Below, piece after piece: positions 35,101 to 42,720 of a DNA stretch of 47,388 nt; within the stretch, counting starts at the first letter, position 1, and every line of letters begins with the position of its first letter. The notes below the pieces were generated by a model that was not told where the DNA came from, searched no databases, and worked only from the letters and a program-made list of their open reading frames with translations. The position numbers were made by a program, and so were the translations under genes. The DNA is taken from positions 1 through 47,388 of IMG/VR virus record IMGVR_UViG_3300022659_000304; one strand, 5' to 3'. This stretch comes from a virus.

Positions 35101-35105
35101 TTAAA

Positions 35106-35660
35106 TCAATCTAGTGCTTTAACGTACACTTCGATCACTATATCACGAATATCGCATACCCCGTGCGCACAGTCAAACGGTTTTTTAAACATATCAAAAG
35201 TTAAGTGAGGATAGCGGCACTTCACAAATGCTAGTCCACACTTCAGGTCTTGGCGGATCTGGAGCACTGACGTGTCGTTGCTTTCAGCGATATCACGCAA
35301 TGAATTACCCATTACATAATGAGACCACAATGTTGATACCCATTCCTGAACAATTTCATCTTCAATAGTTTTTAATTCAATAATCACTCGCTGAATTGCA
35401 CGCGCTTCATTGTCATCAATCTGACAGCGAATGCCACGGCGCTGAGTGCATAAGCGATCCTTAAGCGTTTTATCACTCATGTACATTGCCAGAAGACGTT
35501 CACGCTGTTCCTGGGTAATTCGTCGAGTAGGCATAGTTTTCACCATGACTACCATAGTTTCAGTATCCCCATTCATCCAAGCCCCAAACTGACGAAACCA
35601 ATCCTCAGCACTAAACTTAGTCCAATCCATTGCCTGCATAATCGTTACTGCTGCATTCAT
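35106..35660 (-). CDS. Q-like late antitermination/regulatory protein
   Basis: The 184 residues hold a helix-turn-helix of the kind found in Q-type antiterminators and sigma region 4: WSHYVMGNSLRDIAESNDTSVLQIRQDLKCGLAFVKCRYP (about 115-155). It is the last sizeable gene of the early operon and lies next to the non-coding region that precedes the late genes, which is where lambdoid Q sits. It overlaps the nuclease gene by 4 bases. The family assignment is moderate; a DUF1133-type regulator is an alternative. Confidence 0.6.
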   Translation of the reverse strand: MNAAVTIMQAMDWTKFSAEDWFRQFGAWMNGDTETMVVMVKTMPTRRITQEQRERLLAMYMSDKTLKDRLCTQRRGIRCQIDDNEARAIQRVIIELKTIEDEIVQEWVSTLWSHYVMGNSLRDIAESNDTSVLQIRQDLKCGLAFVKCRYPHLTFDMFKKPFDCAHGVCDIRDIVIEVYVKALD

Positions 35661-36067
35661 CCTAAATCCCCTACCATTTTTTCTATCTGCTGTATCGCCA
35701 AACCTGACTTCACTTGATCCGTACTAAACCGTATTACCTGATAACCCATCATGGTTGCTGCGTTATATTTTTCCATGTCTCCAATGTAGCCTTTGCCTCT
35801 TGTATGCCTACCACCACTCCAGATCCCACCTTCAACTTCAACCAAAATCTTTTTATCAATTAAATGAAAATCTGCTTTCCACTTACGCTCAGGGTGAAAT
35901 TTAAATTCCTGCTCAAAATCTATTTTTAAAGTTTTGAATTCTCTGGCCAGCTTTGCTTCAAACTCATTTGGTATTTTTTCGCCTTTCACCTTAGGACGCT
36001 TAGAGCGCCCTTTCGTTTTAGTGGCCTTAACCATCTTCTTGTATTCAGCGATTGAGTAGCTGGTCAT
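35657..36067 (-). CDS. PD-(D/E)xK-like small endonuclease
   Basis: The 136 residues have a basic N-terminus and a nuclease core: KWKADFHLIDKKILVEVEGGIWSGGRHTRG, with Asp in ADFHL and the Glu-x-Glu pair in VEVEGG, then KYNAATMMGYQVIRF. This gene position in early phage operons is normally held by a Holliday-junction resolvase (RusA or VRR-NUC type), so a resolvase role is likely. It overlaps both neighbours by 4 bases. A diverged relative lies at 32447. Confidence 0.75.
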   Translation of the reverse strand: MTSYSIAEYKKMVKATKTKGRSKRPKVKGEKIPNEFEAKLAREFKTLKIDFEQEFKFHPERKWKADFHLIDKKILVEVEGGIWSGGRHTRGKGYIGDMEKYNAATMMGYQVIRFSTDQVKSGLAIQQIEKMVGDLG

Positions 36068-36141
36068 TCACACCACATCCTCAAAACAAGGGCGCCAATT
36101 GCCATGAAAATAAACATCAATGTTTTGTTTAGATCCTTCAT
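36064..36141 (-). CDS. membrane micropeptide, 25 aa
   Basis: Tightly packed short frame: GGGTGAAA lies 10 bases upstream, the start overlaps the preceding stop (36138) and the stop overlaps the nuclease start (ATGA). The product starts MKDLNKTLMFIFMAIGALVL and ends RMWCE, one transmembrane helix. The overlaps on both sides argue that it is translated. Function unknown. Confidence 0.55.
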   Translation of the reverse strand: MKDLNKTLMFIFMAIGALVLRMWCE

Positions 36142-36455
36142 ACGGCAATTTCACCCTTTACATTCATAATGTCTTTGGCATATGCAGTTGCACGGTAATG
36201 ACTCTCTGATACACGCTCCAAATAACCACCTTTGACATGCTCTTGAAGCAGGCTGTAAATAGTGGTTCTATGAAAATCAAAAACAGCTTCTTGCACATCT
36301 TTCACTGAAAATGGCTTAGTGGCATAACAGGCAAAAAGCATCAAACTTATCTGATCTTCAAAGCTAACTTTCCTATGGATTTTTGACTGATCATCAGAAT
36401 CAATTTGCTTAATCTCGCCACCATTTTTCAAAAATTCTTTAATTGTTGTATTCAC
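36138..36455 (-). CDS. winged-helix-like early protein, 105 aa
   Basis: Starts at GTG 36455, overlapping the dnaC stop (GTGTGA), behind GGGGGTG; a longer ATG start would overlap by 40 bases. The middle (SLMLFACYATKPFSVKDVQEAVFDFHRTTIYSLLQEHVKGGYLERV) is a clear winged-helix arrangement with a recognition helix and wing. It may be a DNA-binding regulator of the early operon. Confidence 0.65.
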   Translation of the reverse strand: MNTTIKEFLKNGGEIKQIDSDDQSKIHRKVSFEDQISLMLFACYATKPFSVKDVQEAVFDFHRTTIYSLLQEHVKGGYLERVSESHYRATAYAKDIMNVKGEIAV

Positions 36456-37198
36456 ACCCCACCCCCTACACGCCGATCCATCCAATTGCACTCAACCACA
36501 GCCAATCCGTCATGCTGGAACCGGGACCATAGTCGATCACCCAAATCAGTCGCCAAATCATCCTTGGTCATATTTGAAATCAGCATGGTCGGCTTACCTG
36601 CGTCATAACGCGCATATAAAACCTTGTGAACCAGTTGCAGGCGGTTTTCATGGCGATCATGCAATCCATATTCATCCAGAATCAGAAGGTCATAATCGGT
36701 ATAGCGCCAGATTGTGTTGGCTTCGTTGTCATCGGCTTTTTTCCAAGCGTTGGCAATCTCATTAGCCATATCTTCAGAAGTGACGTAGCGGGCGTATTTA
36801 CGCGCCTCCAGAACGTTGCGAGCGACTGCGCATGCCAAATGGGTTTTTCCAGTACCAGTACGACCCACCATAATCAGATTGCGAGTGATGCCTTCCAGAA
36901 AGTCTTTAGTGAATTTCACACACTGAGCTTTGGCATGTTTCTGGCCGTCGTTAGTGGTGATGTATTCCTTAAAACCACTGTTTGCATGACGACCTGGTAA
37001 CTTCGCCCCTTCAAAATGCTTTTCACGAACCATCTGATTGACAGAGGCTGCATGATCCTGATGGGCCTGATTTAAGATTTCAGATGCACACTGTTTGCAA
37101 ATTGACTGGTTACCCAGTTGAACTTTTTGCATTTGGTGGCGGTCACAGTATTCAGAGCTGATCTGAATTTTTGAACCAAGTAGAGCTGCTGCATTCAT
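36452..37198 (-). CDS. dnaC: DnaC-like AAA+ helicase loader
   Basis: Loads host DnaB at the phage origin together with the initiator encoded just upstream. The 248 residues have an N-terminal zinc-binding motif (C18, H21, C34, C37), Walker A GRTGTGKT at 112-119, Walker B LLILDE at 171-176 and an arginine-rich C-terminal region (GDRLWSRF). Length and order match DnaC/IstB-type loaders. It overlaps the initiator gene by 4 bases. Confidence 0.92.
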   Translation of the reverse strand: MNAAALLGSKIQISSEYCDRHQMQKVQLGNQSICKQCASEILNQAHQDHAASVNQMVREKHFEGAKLPGRHANSGFKEYITTNDGQKHAKAQCVKFTKDFLEGITRNLIMVGRTGTGKTHLACAVARNVLEARKYARYVTSEDMANEIANAWKKADDNEANTIWRYTDYDLLILDEYGLHDRHENRLQLVHKVLYARYDAGKPTMLISNMTKDDLATDLGDRLWSRFQHDGLAVVECNWMDRRVGGGV

Positions 37199-38130
37199 AC
37201 TAAGCCCTCCAAGTCGATGTCATCGGTTGCGGGTGCGTATTGTTGAACCTGGCCCCAGTTTTGATTTACGTTGCGGTTGTTTTGGGCGGGTGCTGCAGAG
37301 TGTGAATTTTGTTTTTGAGTGAACTTGCGTTTGATCCACTTCACGAAGTTTGAATACATTTGGGTGTCTGTAATCAATCCAGCTTTCAAACGTGGTTCGT
37401 AGTGAGCGTTCACTTCAAGTAAAACCTGATTCACCAGTTCTTGGGTCATCGGAGCTTCACCTGATCGCTGTAACCAAGAATTCAGAGAATGTAAATCTGG
37501 TGTCCAAAGTTTTAGAACCTGATCAACTGAATTTTCCTGTGCGTTTTTCTCTTTAAAGTTTTCTTTAATATTTTCTTTTAAATCTATTTCTTTTACAGAG
37601 TGACATTTGATGTCACTAGTGGTGGTGACATTTGATGTTACTGGTGTAGTAGCATTTGATGTTACTGGTGTGGTGACATGAGATGTCACTACATTTGATG
37701 CAACCACTTTAGATGTAGTTGCATTTGATGCTACCACTTCAATAGAAATACGATCATCTAAAGTCAGGGTGTAAGAGCTACTTTTACCCAGTGTTTTAGT
37801 GATGCTGATCAATTGGTATTTAGCTAAGTCAGCCATACATTTACGTACAGTGCGCTTGTCCTTAATTCCTGTGATCTTCATCACCAAGGTTTCACCTAAT
37901 GACTTTTGATCCAAGTGAAATCCTTTGATGTGACGATTTAGTAGAACGATGCACTTAATAGCATCCCCACTTAATACAGCCAGATAACCTTCGTCACAGA
38001 TGAAATTAGGCAAGGGTGAATACCCATCATCTTTTTTCGACATGGCTTGTCGCTCTAATTTTTTAGCAGTGGATGGGTGTAACGAAATATCGTTGTCTAC
38101 CCCCTGCTTGTGTGCTAAATTTGATTTCAT
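37195..38130 (-). CDS. lambda O-like replication initiator
   Basis: Origin-binding initiator of about 311 residues. ATG 38130 (GAGG nine bases upstream) is preferred over an in-frame TTG. The N-terminal half is a winged helix (GYLAVLSGDAIKCIVLLNRHIKG, KDKRTVRKCMADLAKYQLISI). The centre (about 135-175) is a low-complexity S/N/T/V linker encoded by the iterons. An acidic/basic helical stretch follows, then a C-terminal domain (WLQRSGEAPMTQELVNQV, MYSNFVKWIKRKF) of the type that contacts the loader. An origin inside the initiator gene is the lambda O arrangement. Confidence 0.8.
   Translation of the reverse strand: MKSNLAHKQGVDNDISLHPSTAKKLERQAMSKKDDGYSPLPNFICDEGYLAVLSGDAIKCIVLLNRHIKGFHLDQKSLGETLVMKITGIKDKRTVRKCMADLAKYQLISITKTLGKSSSYTLTLDDRISIEVVASNATTSKVVASNVVTSHVTTPVTSNATTPVTSNVTTTSDIKCHSVKEIDLKENIKENFKEKNAQENSVDQVLKLWTPDLHSLNSWLQRSGEAPMTQELVNQVLLEVNAHYEPRLKAGLITDTQMYSNFVKWIKRKFTQKQNSHSAAPAQNNRNVNQNWGQVQQYAPATDDIDLEGLV
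37539..37730. other. replication origin candidate: iterons plus AT-rich region
   Basis: Seven copies of CATTTGATG or close variants start at 37604, 37629, 37653, 37677, 37692, 37707 and 37722. The spacing is 24-25 bases for the first four and exactly 15 for the last four. Beside them at 37539-37600 is an AT-rich, strand-asymmetric stretch (TTTTCTTTAATATTTTCTTT type), a natural unwinding element. The whole lies inside the initiator gene, as lambda ori lies in O. Confidence 0.75.
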
Positions 38131-38160
38131 ATTCAATGCCCTCTAAAGTTTTGAATTGAT

Positions 38161-38187
38161 AAAGCCTGATCCACGAAATCAGGCTTT
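38161..38187. terminator. terminator between cII and initiator genes
   Basis: AAAGCCTGAT-7-ATCAGGCTTT, a perfect 10-bp stem with T tracts on the plus side; on the minus strand the cII-like gene's stop codon lies in the stem. Expression of the replication genes would need readthrough or antitermination. Confidence 0.8.
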
Positions 38188-38634
38188 TTCTTTTTCTACA
38201 CAGGTATGAACTTGTGTATCCAGTTCAGCTAAAAGCATATGAAGCTGATGAATTACTTTTGACATATCCATTGCTTCCCCTTGTGTTATACGTCCATCTG
38301 CCATCATTTCCTTGAAGACTGCGCAAACATCACCTCCCCCCATCCCAATGCTTAAGACAAGATCCGTTAATGCTATATCCCGACATTCAGGTATTACTGG
38401 TAGATCAATGGATACCTTGCCATGTTCCGCATTCAGGCTTTGCAAAATACGAAAGTCACCAGTGATAGCCATGATCTTGGAGGCTTCCGCTAATGTGAGA
38501 TGGTGTGTATCGGTATTTGGATTAACTTTGCTGTTAAGCACAGCTGGGCTTTTAATTCCTAGACGTGGAGCTATTGCACTTGCGCCACCTGGATAATCAT
38601 GAACAGTGTTGTATGCCGCATCAGTTATGTTCAT
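38179..38634 (-). CDS. CII-type (CP76) phage regulatory protein
   Basis: The 151 residues start MNITDAAYNTVHDYPGGASAIAPRLGIKSPAVLNSKVNP, the opening of the phage CII/CP76 family, with a helix-turn-helix at about 20-45. The second half (VCAVFKEMMADGRITQGEAMDMSKVIHQLHMLL) is helical, as in that family. It follows cro in the early operon. A role in the lysis-lysogeny decision is expected from the family and position. Confidence 0.85.
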   Translation of the reverse strand: MNITDAAYNTVHDYPGGASAIAPRLGIKSPAVLNSKVNPNTDTHHLTLAEASKIMAITGDFRILQSLNAEHGKVSIDLPVIPECRDIALTDLVLSIGMGGGDVCAVFKEMMADGRITQGEAMDMSKVIHQLHMLLAELDTQVHTCVEKEKA

Positions 38635-38673
38635 TTAAGATTCCTTTGAACGTTTTTGTAAGTTAGCTATGGC

Positions 38674-38862
38674 TTAAGCTACGTTTGAGACAGTGGAATC
38701 TAGAGGTTTTAATCCATTTGCTAAATCACGCACTTGATATTCACGCGCTAATGGAATTTTTTGCTCAGGCCATTGGCTGATTGCTTGCGAACTAATGCCT
38801 AGTTTGTCTGCCAACTCAGTGACATTACATTTCAAGAGTTTTAAAGCTTCTGATTTGGTCAT
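38674..38862 (-). CDS. cro: Cro-like repressor
   Basis: Starts at ATG 38862, eight bases after AAGG; a longer frame start (38907) lies inside the operators. The 62 residues (MTKSEALKLLKCNVTELADKLGISSQAISQWP) form a helix-turn-helix of the Cro/YdaS type. It is divergent from cI across a 100-bp operator region and is the first gene of the early operon, as Cro is. Confidence 0.85.
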   Translation of the reverse strand: MTKSEALKLLKCNVTELADKLGISSQAISQWPEQKIPLAREYQVRDLANGLKPLDSTVSNVA

Positions 38863-38877
38863 AGATAATGCCTTAAA

Positions 38878-38942
38878 GGTAACTTTTCTTACCTTATTAA
38901 ACAGCATAAAACTTACCTAGTCAAATGGTAAGATTTCTTACA
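38878..38942. promoter_or_regulatory. CI/Cro operators and early (pR-like) promoter
   Basis: Three 16-bp sites lie 24 and 25 bases apart: GGTAACTTTTCTTACC (38878-38893, perfect dyad AAGGTAA/TTACCTT), a half-conserved site (38902-38917; GGTAAG on the minus strand), and GGTAAGATTTCTTACA (38927-38942). On the minus strand TTGACT (38924-38919), a 17-base spacer and TTTAAT (38901-38896) form the promoter for cro. The middle site sits in the spacer, so repressor binding blocks it. The layout copies lambda OR1-OR3. Confidence 0.85.
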
Positions 38943-38962
38943 AACAGGATCGGCTTGAATTT

Positions 38963-39610
38963 ATGGAAACTTTAGGTACTCGGCTTAAAGCCTTGAGAAA
39001 AAATAAAAAAATAACTCAACAACAAGTAGCTGATGCAATTGGTGTTTCTAAAACATCCGTAATCTATTGGGAGAAAGATGAAAACCTTCCAAAGCACGAT
39101 AGTTTAATGGCTTTAGCCAGAGTTTTAGGGGTTACTTCTGATTACCTTTTAAATGGTAAAGGGGGCTCTTCCTTTGACAATAATATTAGCATTCCCCTCC
39201 CACTTGCTGGTCGCCTTGTCCCTGTTATTTCATGGGTTCAAGCAGGCAGCTGGACTTCTGTCGAATCCGTTCCTGCAGGTACACAATTTGATGAATGGCT
39301 TCCGCCAAATCCAAAGTGTGGAAAGAATGGCTATGGGTTGGAAGTCGTGGGCGAATCAATGCTCCCAGACTTTCGCCCAGGCGATAAGATTTATGTAAAT
39401 CCTGATTTTCAGCCAGATGAATTGAAAACTGGCGATCTGGTGATTATGTCTTGCGAAGGTGATGCAGAAGCAACTTTCAAAAAGTTGATTGTTGAAAGTG
39501 GCAATATGTATTTACAACCTTTAAATCCTGATTGGCCGGAAAAGACTATGCCATTGATCCTGGGTTGCAAGCTTGTTGGTAAGGTCGTTGGATTATATCG
39601 GGATGTTTGA
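38963..39610 (+). CDS. cI: CI-like repressor (XRE + S24 peptidase)
   Basis: Maintains lysogeny by binding the operators at 38878-38942 and 44162. The 215 residues have an XRE helix-turn-helix (about 5-60: TQQQVADAIGVSKTSVIYWE), a linker, a cleavage site Ala94-Gly95 (VQAGSW) and a LexA-type protease dyad Ser132 (GESML) and Lys173 (TFKKL). RecA-dependent self-cleavage, and therefore SOS induction, is expected. The gene is followed by a hairpin at 39633. Confidence 0.95.
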   Translation: METLGTRLKALRKNKKITQQQVADAIGVSKTSVIYWEKDENLPKHDSLMALARVLGVTSDYLLNGKGGSSFDNNISIPLPLAGRLVPVISWVQAGSWTSVESVPAGTQFDEWLPPNPKCGKNGYGLEVVGESMLPDFRPGDKIYVNPDFQPDELKTGDLVIMSCEGDAEATFKKLIVESGNMYLQPLNPDWPEKTMPLILGCKLVGKVVGLYRDV

Positions 39611-39632
39611 AAAATAATTCACCGGTGACTAA

Positions 39633-39651
39633 AAGCCGCTATATGCGGCTT
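39633..39651 (+). terminator. terminator after cI
   Basis: AAGCCGC-TATAT-GCGGCTT followed by AGGTTTTAT. The same hairpin recurs at 40042-40060. It separates cI from the lysogenic accessory genes. Confidence 0.75.
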
Positions 39652-39705
39652 AGGTTTTATCAAGATGTTGAATATAGTAGCCCCCAAAAAAAGAAGGAAA
39701 GCATA

Positions 39706-40008
39706 ATGATTGCAACACTTAATAAATCCAAAACTGCGCTGACAATTAATCGTCAAGAGTTTAAGTTGGCATTAGGCAAAATCGGTGAAGGGATTGATAA
39801 GCAAATAGCTTCGCTTAAGAAGGCCAAGCAAAGCTATGACGCTGCTGAAATAGCACGTGAGGTCATTAGTGAGGCAAATATCTTTGAAGCTATTATTGAA
39901 GGCTTTAACGAAGCAGAAGAGACGAATTTAAAGCTGACTGACATAACCAATCTTGAGGTCGCACAAGGATGGATAGATGAGTTTTTAGAAAAGTATTCTG
40001 CGCTATAA
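39706..40008 (+). CDS. hypothetical helical protein, 100 aa
   Basis: Starts at ATG 39706 behind GAAGGA. The product (MIATLNKSKTALTINRQEFK, then AKQSYDAAEIAREVISEANIFEAIIEGFNEAEE) is helical and acidic at the end. It lies between two copies of the same terminator, so it is its own unit between cI and the acetyltransferase gene. Not recognised. Confidence 0.6.
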   Translation: MIATLNKSKTALTINRQEFKLALGKIGEGIDKQIASLKKAKQSYDAAEIAREVISEANIFEAIIEGFNEAEETNLKLTDITNLEVAQGWIDEFLEKYSAL

Positions 40009-40041
40009 ACCCTAATCAATTTTTGTCGGCTGGATAAATAA

Positions 40042-40060
40042 AAGCCGCTATATGCGGCTT
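40042..40060 (+). terminator. second copy of the post-cI terminator
   Basis: AAGCCGC-TATAT-GCGGCTT, identical to 39633-39651. It follows the helical protein gene. Confidence 0.75.
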
Positions 40061-40115
40061 GGGTGTTAGCTGCGAACACGACGCAGCCTTTATAATGGAT
40101 TGTATGGAGGTATAT

Positions 40116-41166
40116 ATGGGGTTTCAAATTAAAAAGTTCAGAGATATTGATTTAAATGATAAATTCTTTGACTCTCTAAAAGCCGATTATGCAGAATTTT
40201 CGGATTGGTTTAATAAGAAATCAGAAAATAAAGCATTAATACATTTTGATGAAAATAATATTTTGAACGGCTTTTTGTATTTAAAACCTGAAGAAGAAGA
40301 GCTTAATATTGATCCACCGCAAGGTAAATTAAAAAGACTTAAGGTCGGAACAATGAAAATTGATGCTCATGGAACTAGGTTGGGTGAGAGGTTTATTAAG
40401 AAGATATTTGATTATGCTTTCATGAAAAGTTGAAGAAATATATGTAACTATTTTGATAAGCATGATTCCTTAATACAATTATTTAAAAAATACGATTTTA
40501 ATCTAATAGGATTAAAGCACTCTAATAATGGTAGTGAAAATGTTTTAATTAGAAAATTTTCTGGCGAAAATGTAATATATAATTACCCCTTTATTACCCA
40601 TGACAACAACTCAAATATTTATTTTTTGGCAGTAAAACCAAAATATCACTCTAGACTTTTCCCGGATTCAATTCTAAAAACTGAAGATAGCACAATAGCA
40701 AAAGATATTTCATACACGAATAGTATTCATAAAATATATATTGCTGCAATGAATGGTATGGAAAACATTAAAAAAATGATATTATTTTAATTTATAGAAC
40801 TGCAGAAGACGGTAAATCAGCATATTATAATTCCGTTATCACATCACTATGTGTAATTGAAGAATATAAAAATATTAATGAATTTGATACATATAATGAA
40901 TTTGAAGATTACTGCAAAAATTATAGTATTTTCGATCAAAAGGAATTGGATACAATATATAAATTAAAAAATATAAACACGTAATTAGAATGACGTATAA
41001 TATTGCATTAAATAAACGAATTAATAGAGCTAAGTTAATTGATTTAGGAATCATGTCCAATGAAAAGGGTTTTTACTCTGGTTTTGGTTCTATCAATTAT
41101 GATCAGTTAGTTAGTGTTCTTCAAGAAGGCAAAGTAAATGAAGGTCTTATTATCAATCAAACCTGA
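40116..41166 (+). pseudogene. GNAT acetyltransferase fused to a PUA/EVE-like domain, five frameshifts as read
   Basis: GGAGG precedes ATG 40116. Adding one base at each of T3 40418-40420, A4 40425-40428, T4 40451-40454, A7 40770-40776 and A3 40975-40977 yields a 351-residue protein ending at TGA 41164-41166 (1051+5 bases = 352 codons). The N-terminal part is a GNAT fold with the acetyl-CoA loop region GTRLGERFIKKIFDYAFHE then VEEIYVTIFDKHDSLIQLF and KKYDFNLIGLK. The C-terminal part (IYFLAVKPKYHSRLFPDSIL, NIKKNDIILIYRT, VITSLCVIEEY) is a PUA-like nucleic-acid-binding domain. It overlaps the ASCH gene, which suggests joint function. The first three repairs within 40 bases restore the original frame. 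Confidence 0.7.
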
Positions 41167-41508
41167 ATACGCTGATAAAATACTTTCAGGTGAAAAGAGA
41201 TTTGAATTTAGAAAATCTATCTTTAAAAAAGAAGGTATTCGTACTGTCATTATTTATGCAACCATGCCCGTTGGTAAAGTGATTGGTGAGTTTAATATTA
41301 AGAATATTTTATCAGACAAACCCGAATTCATATGGGATAGAACTCGCGACCTATCGGGCATAACTAAGAGTTTTTTTGATTCGTACTTTTATGAAAGGTC
41401 CAGAGCATATGCTATAGAGGTGGAATCTGTAAAAAATACGATACACCCATCTGTTTATCTGATATCAAAACAGGACTTAAAGCACCACAGTCTTTTACCT
41501 ACATTTAA
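41138..41508 (+). CDS. ASCH/PUA-like domain protein, frameshifted near the end
   Basis: Starts MKVLLSIKPEYADKILSGEK, the ASCH signature, with RFEFRKSIF following; the fold binds RNA or modified bases, and one family member (YqfB) hydrolyses N4-acetylcytidine. As read the frame runs on through a terminator. Adding one A at 41479-41481 gives DLKAPQSFTYI and a stop at 41508 (123 residues), which is the usual end of this type. It overlaps the GNAT gene by 29 bases. Confidence 0.75.
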
Positions 41509-41530
41509 TTTCACAAAAAACTCCATCCAA

Positions 41531-41547
41531 CCCACCCCAGCGGTGGG
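41531..41547 (+). terminator. terminator after ASCH gene
   Basis: CCCACC-CCAGC-GGTGGG followed by TTTTCTTTT. A near copy follows the MliC-like gene at 42515. Confidence 0.85.
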
Positions 41548-41604
41548 TTTTCTTTTATGAAATTCTATTTATAATCCAAAGTCCAATAACAATAAAATCA
41601 AACT

Positions 41605-41939
41605 ATGAAAACAATAATTTTGACCATCCTACTCTTGTCTTTAGCTTTCACTGGTTGTGAGAAGCAACTTAGTGAAGATATAGATCCAATCAAAACCACA
41701 ACAGCTCTTGAGAACTCAGATAATATTCTTAGTAAATACATAGAAAAGTTAGACTCAGAATTCACCACACAAGATGTTCGGATTAAAATTTTATGCAGAG
41801 ACTACCCACGCGAGTATGAAAAAACTATATGCCTAACTTGTTGAAGCTATCACCCGGTGAATACTCTGAAGCTGCACTTTTGGCTGATATGGATTTGGTT
41901 TTGGATCACTACAAAGAGAAAGATGCTATTCAGTGCTAA
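41605..41939 (+). CDS. lysogenic lipoprotein, frameshifted as read
   Basis: Starts MKTIILTILLLSLAFTGCEK with a lipobox FTGC. As read it stops at 41844. Adding one A at the A6 run 41819-41824 gives YEKNYMPNLLKLSPGEYSEAA and then LLADMDLVLDHYKEKDAIQC, with a stop at 41939 (111 residues). The C-terminal LLKLSPGEY and cysteine pair recall small prophage lipoproteins common in Acinetobacter. It is probably made in the lysogen and anchored in the outer membrane. Function unknown. Confidence 0.7.
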
Positions 41940-42027
41940 AGCTTTCTTACTTCTGAAATATTAAATCTCTATATTGGACTTAAGACCTCTCATGACCGGG
42001 TCTGTAATAACAAAGTAAAGCATCACT

Positions 42028-42046
42028 AACCCGCTATCCGCGGGTT
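42028..42046 (+). terminator. terminator between lipoprotein genes
   Basis: AACCCGC-TATCC-GCGGGTT followed by TTTCTTT. Confidence 0.8.
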
Positions 42047-42145
42047 TTTCTTTATGTAAGGTAAGTGTAACCTTGTCTTTAAACGCTACATTATAACAAT
42101 TAGTATAAAGAGACCTATGATTCATAAATAGAAAGGTAAGTCTCA

Positions 42146-42516
42146 ATGAAATATCTGTTAGGCGCAGCATTGTTAGGACTAACGATTACTGGCTGTACTT
42201 CAAATCCAAAAACGAAGTGGCGCAAGAAAAAGTTGTGAGCAATACTCCAGCTGAAACTCAGGTAATTAATTTTACTGGTCCAATGGATCTTACAGTTGAA
42301 TTGAAATCTTCAGATAATTTTGAAACCGCAGAAATGACAGATAATTCTGGCAAGATTTATCACCTTAAACGAGCTATTTCAGGAAGTGGTATGCGTTTGG
42401 CCAATGATGACGGCGTTTCAATTCACTTCAAAGCTGGTGAAGGTATTGTAGAGTTTATGAAAGACAAACCTATCAGTATTACTGAATACAAAAATAAGAT
42501 TATTGTTGCAGGATAA
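42146..42516 (+). CDS. MliC-like lysozyme-inhibitor lipoprotein, frameshifted as read
   Basis: Starts MKYLLGAALLGLTITGCTSN, a signal peptide with lipobox ITGC, then breaks at the A5 run 42208-42212. One extra A joins it to EVAQEKVVSNTPAETQV and the rest (123 residues). The mature domain (AEMTDNSGKIYHLKRAISGS, GMRLANDDGVSIHFKAGEGIV) matches the MliC/PliC pattern of membrane-bound inhibitors of C-type lysozyme. Such a protein would protect the lysogen from host-organism lysozyme. GAAAGG precedes the start. It ends at the 42515 terminator. Confidence 0.75.
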
Positions 42517-42535
42517 CCCACCCCAGTGGTGGGTT
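42515..42535 (+). terminator. terminator after MliC-like gene
   Basis: AACCCACC-CCAGT-GGTGGGTT followed by ATCTTTTTATT; related in sequence to 41531-41547. Confidence 0.85.
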
Positions 42536-42720
42536 ATCTTTTTATTATATGAAGTAATATTCCTATTTATTAGCCGATGGAATTTCTAAAAATTTTAAGT
42601 AAAGTGAGTTAAATTTTTGAATAATTAGTGAGCTAATCAGTTTAAAATTATAATATATGACGCTGTAGTCTAAAAATTGTTTTTTCACATCTCTCTTAGT
42701 ACAAACATCGGACTAACTTA

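Noticed and set aside
36626-37000. 124-residue plus-strand frame
   Set aside because: Antisense to the helicase loader, whose Walker motifs establish the true frame.
37604-37730. Regular short repeats as a CRISPR array
   Set aside because: Repeats are only about 9 bp, spacing is 15 or 24 bp, and they lie in frame within the initiator gene; origin iterons explain them.
40875-41060. 61-residue minus-strand hydrophobic frame
   Set aside because: Antisense to the repaired acetyltransferase gene; hydrophobicity reflects AT-rich antisense codons.
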